From assembly GCF_002086795.1 (NCBI RefSeq), contig NZ_MVIM01000005.1:248001-312000 (forward strand): DNA of 64,000 nt, in the 5' to 3' direction. Position 1 is the stretch's first letter; the number at the start of each line of letters is the position of its first letter. Positions 56,292 through 64,000 of the stretch are shown here, piece after piece. The DNA is from Mycolicibacterium tusciae (lineage in GTDB: Bacteria; Actinomycetota; Actinomycetes; Mycobacteriales; Mycobacteriaceae). The notes under the pieces were generated by a model, which saw nothing but the letters and a program-made list of their open reading frames with translations, had not been told where the DNA came from and searched no databases. The position numbers and the translations under genes were made by a program.

Positions 56292-56626
56292 CCACGATGA
56301 CCGCCGAACCCGAAGCCGACACGATGACCGCCACCGACGACGGCATCGCCGTCTGCTGGCGCTGCGGTGGGCCGTGCCTGACCTACAAGGGATCGGTCCA
56401 CGGTTGGACGTGCACGGCGTGTCTGGACGCCTACCTCGATGCGGGCGCGGCGCGGTGGGCTGTCCGCATGGCCAAGGAGCGCGAGAAGAACGCGCGGAAA
56501 CTGTTGCTACGCAACGACTCAGAGTCTCCCGTGTCGGCGAACGGTCGGGGTCGGGACGGTGGTGGACCGGATGTGTTCCGCACCGCTGTCCCGGCGTCGG
56601 CCACCACCTCCGACGCGCCGCAATGA
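56288..56626 (+). CDS. Zinc-ribbon element protein
   Basis: A 112-residue protein with a four-Cys zinc ribbon (CWRCGGPC...CTACL, residues 23-45), a helix with basic residues (RMAKEREKNARKLL) and a disordered C-terminus. GTG 56288 overlaps the previous stop. DNA- or RNA-binding is likely from the ribbon, but its role is unknown. Confidence 0.62.
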   Translation: MTTMTAEPEADTMTATDDGIAVCWRCGGPCLTYKGSVHGWTCTACLDAYLDAGAARWAVRMAKEREKNARKLLLRNDSESPVSANGRGRDGGGPDVFRTAVPASATTSDAPQ

Positions 56627-56651
56627 CCACCACACCCGAAGGGACAGACCG

Positions 56652-57209
56652 ATGACCGGCACCACCAATGCCCGCCGACGCCCGTTGACGATGGCCGACC
56701 TCACCACGCGCGAACGGCATCACCTCGAAGTGTGCGTTCACGAAGCGGCCCACGCCGTCGCTGGTGTCGCCCTCGGCGGCGAACTCCGCAGCGCGGTGGT
56801 GTCCAACAGTCGCGTGTGGGGTGTCGATGGTCTCGCCTCGTTCGCCGACACGCCCCACGGGCGTGACCCCGAGATCGCGTATGCGGGGCCGTGGGCGCAG
56901 GCGAAGTTCCGCGCCGGTGGCCGTGACAACCGCCCGACGCAGCGCCAGGTGTTCGCGATCCTCAACGCGGGCGGCTATAAGGACGACCGGATGCTGATCG
57001 CTTCCGGCGGCACGCATCTCGGGCACGCCGTCACCCCGCTGGTCGAGCGGACATGGCCCGCCGTCATCCGCGTGGCCCGACGGCTCTACGACACCGGGGA
57101 GGCGACCCACACTGACGTGTGCGCGGCGTTGGGCATCACCGACGGCGGCGGGCCGGGCAGTTCGCAACTCGCGGGGCTGCGGGCCGGTATGCGTCCGGTT
57201 CCCGCATGA
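56652..57209 (+). CDS. HExxH putative metalloprotease of packaging block
   Basis: A 185-residue protein with VCVHEAAHAVAGVALGG near residue 28-44, the HExxH zinc-protease motif in the form seen in FtsH/M41-like peptidases. A full M41 protease would also need a downstream Asp, which is not certain here. Next to a capsid-like gene it could act as a head maturation protease (inference), though phage prohead proteases are normally of other families. ATG 56652 is chosen; the longer frame from 56439 lacks coding character. Confidence 0.6.
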   Translation: MTGTTNARRRPLTMADLTTRERHHLEVCVHEAAHAVAGVALGGELRSAVVSNSRVWGVDGLASFADTPHGRDPEIAYAGPWAQAKFRAGGRDNRPTQRQVFAILNAGGYKDDRMLIASGGTHLGHAVTPLVERTWPAVIRVARRLYDTGEATHTDVCAALGITDGGGPGSSQLAGLRAGMRPVPA

Positions 57210-57278
57210 CCTAACCGACGACCACAACCACGCAGGGACTCCACCTCACCCAACGACGACACACCCGAGGAGCCCACC

Positions 57279-57548
57279 GTGACAACCCCCACCGCCACCC
57301 CGTCAGTTGACCCGTTCCACGACTTCTGGCTGCCGGACTACTGCCCCCGGTGCAACCCGGCGGGTCATCACGCCGACCGCTGCGTGCGCCTGGCCACCCA
57401 AACCGAGCCGGATGCCGTCACCTGGCGCGGCGGCAGAGGGTTGGTGTGCGACTACGTGTGCGACGGCTGCGGGCACCAGTGGCGGCGGGCCGACCTGTGG
57501 ACCGCCGAGTGTGCCGGTTTCAATCCCAAGCAACGGAGGGCCGCGTGA
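57279..57548 (+). CDS. Zinc-ribbon protein preceding TerL
   Basis: An 89-residue protein with Cys pairs CPRC, CDGC and nearby His (CNPAGHHADRC), suggesting one or two zinc-binding knots. GTG 57279 has GAGGAG five bases upstream. It overlaps the TerL start by 4 bp (GTGA) and may be translated with it. Function unknown. Confidence 0.65.
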   Translation: MTTPTATPSVDPFHDFWLPDYCPRCNPAGHHADRCVRLATQTEPDAVTWRGGRGLVCDYVCDGCGHQWRRADLWTAECAGFNPKQRRAA

Positions 57549-59077
57549 CCGCGACGACCGACCGCCGACGCGACCCCATCGTGTCGATGACCGCCGCCCG
57601 TGCCATCGCGTCAGCGCGCCAACGGCGGCGGCCCGCGACCCCGGCGGAATTGGCCCGGCGGCTCATTCCCGGCTACGTGGTCACCCCGGCCATCAAGCTG
57701 CTGTCCGACGAACTGGTGCGCGCGGTGGAGATGCCGGACGCCCGGCTGATCGTGACCATGCCGCCCAGGACCGGCAAGTCGGTGCTCACCTCGCAGGTGC
57801 TCCCGGTGTGGCTGCTGTCGCGCGACCCCGACGCCGAGGTCATCGTGAAGTCCTACGGCGACGCCCTGGCCGAGGAGCACAGCGCCGCCGCCCGACGGCT
57901 GATCGCCGAGAACCCCGCCGTCGTCGGCATCGAGTTGGCGGCGGACAAGCAGGCTGTCGGTCGGTGGCGGGTGGCCGGACACCGGGGCGGCATGTTGGCG
58001 GGCGGAATCCTGTCCAGCACCACCGGGTTCGGCGCGTCGGTGCTGCTGGTCGATGACCCGGTGAAGGGTGCGCAGGAGGCCGACTCGGACGCCTACCGGC
58101 GGCGGCTCACCGCCGAGTTCAAGGCCAGCCTGATGACCCGGCTGATGCCCGGCGCGTCGGCCATCGTCGTGCTCACGCGGTGGCACCCCGACGACCTCGC
58201 CGGGTCGCTGCTCGCCGAACCCGGCAGCCGGTGGCGGTGTGTGAACATCCCGGCCATCAGCACCGCCGGGGTGCCCGACGCGCTGGGCCGCGAACGCAGC
58301 GGCGTGGCTATGACCAGCGCGGTGGGGCGCACCGCCGAGCAGTTCCGCGAGATCAAGTCCGAGGTCGGGTCGCGGGCATGGGCCGCAATGTATTTGGGCA
58401 CCCCCACGACGCCCGAGGGCGGGCTGATTAAGGCGGCGTGGATCGACACGTGGCGGTTGCCCGCCGCCCCGCCGGGGACGGTCAAGATCGTCGTCGGCGT
58501 GGACCCCGCCGACTCCGGCGAGGGCGACGAGACCGGCATCATCGCCGCCGCGCTGACCGCCGACGGGGTGGTGGCGCTCATCGCCGACGTGTCGGCCCGG
58601 ATGACATCGGACGCCTGGGCGGTGCGCGCCGTGCAACTCGCCGCAGACGTGGGTGCGTCAGAGATCGCGGTGGAGGCGTTTGCGGCGCGGGCCACCTACA
58701 CCCGGCTCGTCACCGAGGTGCTGGCCCGGTTCCGCGTGGACCGGCCCATCCGCGTCACCGGGTGGCCACCCAAGGGCACCGACCGGGGCAAGGGCGACGC
58801 TGTGGCCCGTTCCACCGGCCTGCTCGCCGCGCTGGAAACCGGACGCGCACGGGTGGCGGGGTTCCTGCCGGACTTCGAGGCGCAGGCCGTGACGTGGGAA
58901 GCCGGGCAGCACCAGCCTGACCGGGTGGCGGCGGCGGTGGTGGCCTACGACGTACTGGCCCACGCCATCACCGAACCCATCAGAATCGTCAGCCCCATGG
59001 ACGTCGCCCGCCGCGCGCGGGAGGGCAAGGTGCCACCGCCGCCGCAGTGGATGACGCGCCAGATCGGTGGGCGATGA
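57545..59077 (+). CDS. terL: Phage terminase large subunit
   Basis: A 510-residue DNA-packaging motor: ATPase domain with Walker A MPPRTGKSVL, Walker B VLLVDDPV (Asp rather than Glu at the second position), and a C-terminal RNase-H-like nuclease beginning with VVGVDPADSGEGDETGI (metal Asp) and VEAFAARAT. It cuts and pumps DNA into capsids. GTG 57545 overlaps the previous stop. In satellites TerL redirects packaging to the element itself. The protein looks full length and intact. Confidence 0.9.
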   Translation: MTATTDRRRDPIVSMTAARAIASARQRRRPATPAELARRLIPGYVVTPAIKLLSDELVRAVEMPDARLIVTMPPRTGKSVLTSQVLPVWLLSRDPDAEVIVKSYGDALAEEHSAAARRLIAENPAVVGIELAADKQAVGRWRVAGHRGGMLAGGILSSTTGFGASVLLVDDPVKGAQEADSDAYRRRLTAEFKASLMTRLMPGASAIVVLTRWHPDDLAGSLLAEPGSRWRCVNIPAISTAGVPDALGRERSGVAMTSAVGRTAEQFREIKSEVGSRAWAAMYLGTPTTPEGGLIKAAWIDTWRLPAAPPGTVKIVVGVDPADSGEGDETGIIAAALTADGVVALIADVSARMTSDAWAVRAVQLAADVGASEIAVEAFAARATYTRLVTEVLARFRVDRPIRVTGWPPKGTDRGKGDAVARSTGLLAALETGRARVAGFLPDFEAQAVTWEAGQHQPDRVAAAVVAYDVLAHAITEPIRIVSPMDVARRAREGKVPPPPQWMTRQIGGR

Positions 59078-59376
59078 CAGGCTGCATTGCCACCGCGCGC
59101 ACCGTCGGCCCGTCCGGCGGCGGGGGACTGGCCAGGGCGGGCCGGGCGAAGCTGCGCACCGACTTAACCCATCCCGCGACCGCCGCGGAGCCCGCCGGTT
59201 GCTACTGCGCCCGATGCTGCCCAGAACCGTTGACCGACATCGAGGCTCAGCGCGCACTACGCCATGTGTCGAATCAGGACGCGGTGGCCTACGCGCGGGG
59301 CGACGTGACGGTGGTCCGCCTTCGCGGCTGCGACGAATGCGGTGGGTGGGTGCCGACGTTCACCGAGGTCGCCTAG
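59074..59376 (+). CDS. Cys-rich small element protein
   Basis: A 100-residue protein with Cys clusters (CYCARCC and CDECGG) and a Gly-rich N-terminus. The start overlaps the terL stop (ATGA). It is the last plus-strand gene of the packaging block. No family recognised; zinc binding is likely. Confidence 0.58.
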   Translation: MTGCIATARTVGPSGGGGLARAGRAKLRTDLTHPATAAEPAGCYCARCCPEPLTDIEAQRALRHVSNQDAVAYARGDVTVVRLRGCDECGGWVPTFTEVA

Positions 59377-59412
59377 TCGGCTGAGTCTTATCCGGGAGTC
59401 CGAGGGTGCGCA

Positions 59413-59883
59413 TTATGTGCGGGCGAACGCCCAGCCATTCGTCCGCACGTAGTCGAAGAACTTCATCGTTGCAACTGAGTGCTCATCGGCGATATTCGGA
59501 ATCTTCTGATTCTTGTCGTCCGTGTTCGGACCTTTGCGGCTCTCCTCGGTGACGATGACTGACCGCTCCGCCTTTGCGTGAGCAACAACGAACGGATCAG
59601 CCTCGTTGAGTTGGCCCTGCACCCACCCAGGATGGGCACGGGCAATTTCTGCAACCGTCGTCAACTCAGCACCGGAGACCGCACAGACGAACCCCGGTAG
59701 GTCCTTCGCCCACTTATGGAGATCGTCGCCGCCGCGCTTTATCTCACGGAGAACCGCCTCGCATACACAGCTATCCTGCGATGAGACTGACGCCTCGATG
59801 CTCTCCCAAAGTCCTGGAAAAATATCTCGCGGATAGTTCCGTTGCAAACCGATGAGGATATTCGTGTCGAGCGTGAATTTCAT
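59413..59883 (-). CDS. PIN-domain toxin, DUF4411 family
   Basis: A 156-residue PIN-like nuclease: LDTNILIGL (metal Asp), a conserved Glu in AVLREIKRGG, and acidic residues in NEADPFVVAHAKAE and IVTEES. DUF4411 proteins are predicted RNase toxins paired with XRE-ImmA antitoxins. It overlaps the upstream XRE-ImmA gene by 4 bp. As the pair lies next to attR, it probably serves to stabilise the element. Confidence 0.8.
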   Translation of the reverse strand: MKFTLDTNILIGLQRNYPRDIFPGLWESIEASVSSQDSCVCEAVLREIKRGGDDLHKWAKDLPGFVCAVSGAELTTVAEIARAHPGWVQGQLNEADPFVVAHAKAERSVIVTEESRKGPNTDDKNQKIPNIADEHSVATMKFFDYVRTNGWAFART

Positions 59884-61007
59884 TCAGCGCCGCCGGTTCG
59901 GTAATACTCATCGAGCATCTGCTCAACCATCGGCAGACGTGCGTTGAGCAGGTAGGTCGCATCCACCAGATCGACCCGGCGATCTTCGAGAGCGCGCGCA
60001 ATCGTGCCGATGTAACTCGGCCCCAGATCGCGATAGCGGAGTCGCCAAGGCGGCACGAACCCCGTGCCCTGTTTCTGCGCTTGTCGAGCCTGCTCCCACT
60101 GTTCTTCGCTCGCCGCTCTGATGCCATCGAGATCGCTGTCGGAGATGAACCCAAGCCTGCGCAGCCGAACTGCCGCCGCTAACGCACTCACCTTGAAATG
60201 CCGCGCCAGGTGGTCGGCAACCTTGCCAGGTTCCACGTCATCCAGAATGTTCATTCGCACCGCAGTCTCCGGCATAAGGAAAGCAGCGGAGAAATTGTTG
60301 GCGAGCGCCTCCTCGTTCACGGTCTCCCGTAGCGCACACAGCCCGCTAGTTCTGTTGATTAGGTGTGCGACCTCATGAAATAGGGTGAATGTGCGCCCGG
60401 CTGGGCTATCACCCCCGTTAACAATCACCACGGGCAATTCATCATGATGAACGGACAGCCCTCGGAAGGTTTCGAGTGGTATTTTCGTCGTCTGAAGAAC
60501 GAGAATTCCGTTGTCTTCGAGTAGTCCGCGCCAGAAACTGAACACCTGATTGTTGGAGGATTCAGGGGGTACGAATGTGTCGGTGAGGCCGAATTTCCCC
60601 CGCAGATCAGATGCGCGCTCAGCGATGGTTTCCCAGGTGACGGGTCCGACCTCCACGCGGCGCTCGGGACGGCCGCCAAGTTCGAGCATCGCATCTCGGT
60701 GTTGCTCCGCCCGGCGCATCTCCTTCGCCAGGTCCGGCGGAAGACTTCCGTCGGACCGCCCTCGGAAGTCTGCGGTGTCCGGCACATCAGATGCAGCGGG
60801 CGGCGGCGCGAAGAAGAAACCCAATGGTCGGTCGAGCTTCCCTGCCATGAGGGTTAGCTGCCGGAAGGTCGGTTCCGCGTCGCCGGACTCGAACTCGATG
60901 ACTCGGGACGGTTTGACGTTCATGGCGCGAGCAAGGTCGTCCACCGTCACACGGCTGGTCTCGCGCGCCCACGTCAGGGCGGACGGATCAATGGGTGCTC
61001 GGGCCAC
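59880..61007 (-). CDS. XRE-ImmA/IrrE regulator/protease, antitoxin
   Basis: A 375-residue fusion: N-terminal XRE HTH (VTVDDLARAMNVKPSRVIEF, residues 20-40) and C-terminal ImmA/IrrE zinc protease with TLFHEVAHLINRT (HExxH). The combination with a DUF4411 toxin is a known predicted toxin-antitoxin layout. In SOS-linked elements ImmA-type proteins cut repressors to start excision, so it may also be a lysogeny switch. The intervening helix region is AEQHRDAMLELGG. Confidence 0.84.
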   Translation of the reverse strand: MARAPIDPSALTWARETSRVTVDDLARAMNVKPSRVIEFESGDAEPTFRQLTLMAGKLDRPLGFFFAPPPAASDVPDTADFRGRSDGSLPPDLAKEMRRAEQHRDAMLELGGRPERRVEVGPVTWETIAERASDLRGKFGLTDTFVPPESSNNQVFSFWRGLLEDNGILVLQTTKIPLETFRGLSVHHDELPVVIVNGGDSPAGRTFTLFHEVAHLINRTSGLCALRETVNEEALANNFSAAFLMPETAVRMNILDDVEPGKVADHLARHFKVSALAAAVRLRRLGFISDSDLDGIRAASEEQWEQARQAQKQGTGFVPPWRLRYRDLGPSYIGTIARALEDRRVDLVDATYLLNARLPMVEQMLDEYYRTGGAE

Positions 61008-61248
61008 TATCCACCCCCCTGTTCACTGCGCCGCTGGCCCAAACTCTGCCAGTCCGAGCAATATTAGGGGTAACGCCCGACGGCTCGCCGCCCGTTCGCC
61101 GACGTTTAAGCCTGGCGGCAACATGATGACTGGCAGCGCACCGTCAACCTGGTCACGTCGCGTGTCCGGCTCCCGCCAGGGACAACGGTCGTCTGAACGC
61201 TTATCTTGCACGTATATCGCACGCCGCAGTCAAAAATAGGGTCTGACC
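61008..61248. other. Gap between toxin-antitoxin pair and attR
   Basis: About 240 bp without a gene, somewhat AT-richer toward 61200-61240. It contains a weak copy of the 20-bp element repeat (near 61099) and a GCACG pair (61208-61219) that mirrors the integrase-side repeats. It likely holds the toxin-antitoxin promoter and integrase arm sites. Confidence 0.5.
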
Positions 61249-61324
61249 TGGTGCCCCCGGCAGGATTCGAACCTGCAACCTACGGAGTAGAAATCCGCTG
61301 CGCTATCCGTTGCGCCACGGGGGC
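61249..61324 (-). tRNA. tRNA-Arg (UCU), integration site
   Basis: The reverse complement begins GCCCCCGTGGCGCAACGG, with anticodon TCT in loop TTTCTAC and T-arm GGTTCGAATCC. The acceptor stem is fully paired, discriminator A and CCA are encoded. The gene remains whole because the element supplies its 3' end. Confidence 0.97.
61253..61271. repeat. attR of the integrative element
   Basis: The 19-bp core identical to attL (45461-45479) forms the T-arm to acceptor 3' part of tRNA-Arg. Host sequence with the rest of the tRNA lies to the right. Confidence 0.88.
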
Positions 61325-61528
61325 AAGTGATACGACACGCGACCCAGAAACTACCTACGTATCGCAACGACACCTACACGTAGCCGTCGTTCTCCTTTCA
61401 CATACGCCGCCCGACCATAGCGATACTGGGATATCGGGCCACTCTGTCGGTGAGCTACGAAGGCAGCGCATCCACCTTAGCGGAATTCCCGCTAACCGAT
61501 GGACGGGTCATCCCCTACTCTGGGTGAA

Positions 61529-61966
61529 ATGGCGCACCATACAAAAGACAAAGGTGACTTGGGCATCGCCAAGGTTCACGCCGATTTGGTGAGTCAGGGG
61601 TTTACGGTCCTGTTCCCAGCAACGGAGCATGCTCCGTTCGACCTCGTCGCGTACGCAGCCGGACACTTCAACCGTCTTCAGGTGAAGTACCGATCGGCGC
61701 GCACGGGCGCCATCAAAGTCCAATTTCGGTCAATGTGGGCGGATCGAAACGGGACTCACATGACGCCGATGGACAAAAGTGCGATCGACACCGTGTGCAT
61801 CTACTGCCCGGAAACCGACGAATGCTATTACGTGCGGCCCGACGCGTATGGCACGTCGGTCACGCTTCGTGTTGCTCCAAGCAAAAACGGACAGCAAGCG
61901 GGAGTTCTGGACGCTGCAGCCTTCCGTGAGCTGCCGAGTCCGTTAACGCATCGCGACAGCCACTAA
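61529..61966 (+). CDS. PD-(D/E)XK nuclease-like protein
   Basis: A 145-residue protein resembling the small endonucleases known from group I introns: FDLVAYAAGHFNRLQVKYRSA carries the Asp and Gln-x-Lys arrangement of the PD-(D/E)XK fold, and NKGDLGIAK-type residues (KGDLGIAKVHADLV) the leading helix. Its start at ATG 61529 has only a weak GGGTGA ribosome site. It lies just outside attR, with no intron detected, and has lower GC than its neighbours, suggesting separate acquisition. Confidence 0.7.
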   Translation: MAHHTKDKGDLGIAKVHADLVSQGFTVLFPATEHAPFDLVAYAAGHFNRLQVKYRSARTGAIKVQFRSMWADRNGTHMTPMDKSAIDTVCIYCPETDECYYVRPDAYGTSVTLRVAPSKNGQQAGVLDAAAFRELPSPLTHRDSH

Positions 61967-62043
61967 AGGCCCGTCGCGCTGCCGCGTAGCGGACTAGCGT
62001 GGTGACCACCGACCGGGCCTTATGGGAAGGGGAGCGACGGGTA

Positions 62044-63528
62044 ATGAGCGATGTGCCGGACCTCGACGCCGACGGACTCCCGGAGGAACTGAGCGCGTTC
62101 GATCAGATCCTGCATCGTGGTGAGGCCAACCCACGCACCAGGTCGGGGATCATGACCGTGGAGATCCTGGACGCCGAGCCGGACTGGGAGCAGTTCCGGC
62201 GACGGTTCGACAACGCCTCACGCAAGGTGCTGCGGCTGCGGCAGAAGGTCGTCACGCCCACGCTGCCGACGGTGGCGCCGCGGTGGGTCATCGATCCCGA
62301 TTTCAACCTGGACTTCCACGTTCGCCGAATCCGGATCGCCGAACCGGGCACCCTGCGCCAGGTGCTGGACCTCGCCGACGTCGCCGCACAGTCGCCGCTC
62401 GATATCTCCCGGCCGCTGTGGACCGCGACGCTGATCGGGGGGCTCGAAGGCGGCGGTGCTGCGATCATGATGCACCTGAGCCACGCCATCACCGACGGCG
62501 TCGGTGCCGTCGAGATGTTCGCCAACATCTACGACCTCGAACGCGAACCCGCGCCGCGAGCAATCCCGCCATTGCCGATTCCGCAGGACCTCTCACCCAA
62601 CGACTTGATGCGGCAAGGGGTTCGGCGTCTCCCCGGCACGATCGCGGGTCGCGCGCGGGGTGTGGTGGCCGGCGCCGCCCATGTGGTGACCGAGGCGATC
62701 CGCGACCCGGTCTCGCGATTGGGCAGCGTCGTCGGCTACGCGATGTCCGGTGCCCGCGTGCTGGGACCGGTCGCCGAGCCGTCGCCGGTGCTGCGCAGAC
62801 GCAGCCTGTCGTCGCGCAGCGAGGCCATCGACATCAAGTTCGGCGACCTGCATCGCGCGGCCAAGGCGGCGGGTGGCTCGATCAACGACGCGTACCTGGC
62901 CGGCCTGTGCGGCGCGCTGCGCCTCTACCACGAGGCCAAAGGCGTTCCCATCGACGCGTTGCCGATGGCGGTACCCGTCAACCTGCGATCCGAGGCCGAC
63001 CCCGCCGGCGGAAACCGTTTCGCCGGAGTCAATCTCGCCGCGCCGATCGGGCTGCAGGACCCCGAGGTGCGAATCAAGAACATCCGCTCACAGATGACGA
63101 GCAAGCGCGAGGAGCGGGCGATCGACATGGTCGGCGCCATCGCCCCGGTGATCAGCCTGTTGCCTGACTCGGTGCTCGAATCGATGGCGGGTTCCATCGT
63201 CAACTCCGATGTGCAGGCCAGCAACGTGCCCGTTTACGCGGGTGACACCTTCATCGCCGGGGCAAAGATTCTGCGGCAGTATGGAATTGGCCCGCTGCCC
63301 GGTGTGGCGATGATGGTGGTGCTGATCTCTCGGGCGGGGTACTGCACCATCACCACGCGCTACGACCGCGCCGCGATCAACGACCCGGACCTGTGGGCTC
63401 GCTGCGTGTTGTCGGGATTCGACGAAGTCCTCGCTCTGGGCGGCGACGGCCGCGCAGAGCCGGCGTCGTTCTCGGCGGACCCGCCCGAAGCTGCCCAAAT
63501 CTCACCGAACGGAAGTGCGCTGCAATGA
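62044..63528 (+). CDS. WS/DGAT family O-acyltransferase
   Basis: A 494-residue condensation-domain acyltransferase (Rv2484c position), related to triacylglycerol synthases. The usual HHxxxDG catalytic motif reads SHAITDG here (near residue 150), keeping the second His and Asp. C-terminal segments NVPVYAGDTFIAG and RYDRAAINDPDLW are typical. ATG 62044 follows AAGGGGAG. It overlaps the plsC-like gene by 4 bp, so the two are coupled in lipid synthesis. Confidence 0.88.
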   Translation: MSDVPDLDADGLPEELSAFDQILHRGEANPRTRSGIMTVEILDAEPDWEQFRRRFDNASRKVLRLRQKVVTPTLPTVAPRWVIDPDFNLDFHVRRIRIAEPGTLRQVLDLADVAAQSPLDISRPLWTATLIGGLEGGGAAIMMHLSHAITDGVGAVEMFANIYDLEREPAPRAIPPLPIPQDLSPNDLMRQGVRRLPGTIAGRARGVVAGAAHVVTEAIRDPVSRLGSVVGYAMSGARVLGPVAEPSPVLRRRSLSSRSEAIDIKFGDLHRAAKAAGGSINDAYLAGLCGALRLYHEAKGVPIDALPMAVPVNLRSEADPAGGNRFAGVNLAAPIGLQDPEVRIKNIRSQMTSKREERAIDMVGAIAPVISLLPDSVLESMAGSIVNSDVQASNVPVYAGDTFIAGAKILRQYGIGPLPGVAMMVVLISRAGYCTITTRYDRAAINDPDLWARCVLSGFDEVLALGGDGRAEPASFSADPPEAAQISPNGSALQ

Positions 63529-64000
63529 CTTCGGGAAACGGCCAGGCCTCGCCGGCCATCCGCAAGACCATGCGACTGCCCGGCTCGGTCGCCGAAATCG
63601 AGGCGAGTCCGGCCGGACCTGAGGTCGGCGCGTTCTTCGATCTCGACGGCACGTTGGTCGCCGGTTTCACCGGTGTGGTCATGACGCAGGACCGGCTACG
63701 TCGCCGCCAGATGTCGGTCGGGGAGTTCATCGGTATGGTGCAGGCCGGGCTCAACCACCAACTCGGTCGCTCCGAATTCGAGGACCTCATCGGCAAGGGC
63801 GCCCGCATGCTGCGTGGCAATTCCCTCGATGACATCGACGAGCTGGCCGAGCGTCTGTTCGTCCAGAAGATCGTGAGCCGCATCTATCCCGAGATGCGCG
63901 AGCTCGTGCGCGCGCACATGGCCCGCGGCCACACCGTGGTGCTCAGTTCGTCGGCGTTGACGGTGCAGGTCGAGCCGGTCGCCCGGTTCCTCGGCATCAA
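63525..64000 (+). CDS. plsC: HAD phosphatase-acylglycerol-phosphate acyltransferase fusion (3' end missing)
   Basis: The first 158 residues of a gene cut by the window end. An N-terminal HAD domain has motif I AFFDLDGTLVAGF and motif II VVLSSSALT. By homology to Rv2483c an acyltransferase domain (PlsC type) should follow outside the window. ATG overlaps the preceding stop. It probably acts with the adjacent WS/DGAT protein in glycerolipid synthesis. Confidence 0.87.
   Translation, partial: MTSGNGQASPAIRKTMRLPGSVAEIEASPAGPEVGAFFDLDGTLVAGFTGVVMTQDRLRRRQMSVGEFIGMVQAGLNHQLGRSEFEDLIGKGARMLRGNSLDDIDELAERLFVQKIVSRIYPEMRELVRAHMARGHTVVLSSSALTVQVEPVARFLGI

Larger units (their letters stand above)
45461..61271. 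mobile_element. tRNA-Arg integrative element (satellite- or prophage-like, about 15.8 kb)
   Basis: Bounded by a 19-bp repeat of the tRNA-Arg(UCU) 3' end. It holds an integrase next to attL, an excisionase-like gene, a RepA-like ATPase, a repeat cluster, a TerS-like protein, a serine recombinase, metal-response cargo, packaging-type genes with TerL, and a toxin-antitoxin pair next to attR. I see no portal, tape measure, tail or lysis genes, so it may depend on a helper phage or be a degraded prophage. All genes except the cargo and the toxin-antitoxin pair are on the plus strand with many 4-bp start/stop overlaps. Confidence 0.85.

Noticed and set aside
55275..57227. Minus-strand frame of about 650 codons across the packaging block
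   Set aside because: It crosses five coupled plus-strand genes with start/stop overlaps and has no start signal.

Overview
The window is chromosomal DNA of a mycobacterium, most likely a rapid grower (Mycolicibacterium type). Base composition is high-GC throughout. It carries a bacterial type I fatty acid synthase with acpS directly downstream, an LdtMt2-like L,D-transpeptidase, MmpS-like and PE-PPE-domain proteins and a WS/DGAT family acyltransferase. Gene order follows the M. tuberculosis Rv2524c to Rv2483c block closely, recalled from memory and not computed here.

Region 1 (1-16.4 kb) is core genome: fas (5' end missing), acpS, an M20 peptidase, bcp, a DUF3618 protein, a GAF/PP2C phosphatase, tRNA-Lys, ldtB, tRNA-His, orn and a HerA-like ATPase. 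Region 2 (16.4-23.2 kb) holds an SDR, a solitary IS605-type tnpB with its right-end hairpin, an MFS transporter, an MmpS-like protein, an S9 peptidase and two small membrane proteins. Region 3 (23.2-36.6 kb) is the branched-chain amino acid (leucine) catabolic locus. A BkaR-type TetR regulator with a palindromic operator faces accD1-accA1-fadE19-maoC-citE, and bkdA-bkdB-bkdC follows. A marR/sulfotransferase/DUF cassette is inserted between citE and bkdA, with a decayed copy of the citE 3' end at its far edge. bkdA carries a one-base frameshift in its thiamine-diphosphate motif.

Region 4 (36.6-43.9 kb) has a crotonase-fold protein lacking both usual catalytic glutamates, two secreted proteins, a divergent pair of acyl-CoA-dehydrogenase-like flavoproteins with an IclR regulator, and a secreted histidine phosphatase. 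Region 5 (44.06-45.48 kb) is an IS481-family element flanked by 28-bp direct repeats that include tRNA-derived attachment sequence.

Region 6 (45.46-61.27 kb) is a roughly 15.8-kb integrative element in the 3' end of tRNA-Arg(UCU), bounded by a 19-bp att repeat. In order it has a tyrosine integrase, excisionase-like HTH, RepA-like ATPase, a dense TTCGCGG repeat cluster that looks like an origin or operator, a TerS-like HTH protein, a serine recombinase with a palindromic site, a metal-response cargo (two MMGPGG-repeat proteins, CDF transporter, CmtR-like repressor, methyltransferase), a packaging-like block (capsid-like candidate, HExxH protein, zinc ribbons, TerL) and a PIN/XRE-ImmA toxin-antitoxin pair. 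No portal, tail or lysis gene is seen, so it looks more like a phage satellite or degenerate phage than a full prophage. This is the most novel part of the window.

Region 7 (61.25-64.0 kb) returns to core genome: intact tRNA-Arg, a PD-(D/E)XK nuclease-like gene, a WS/DGAT protein and the start of a plsC-like fusion gene cut by the window end. Functional calls come from reading the translations; no database search was run.
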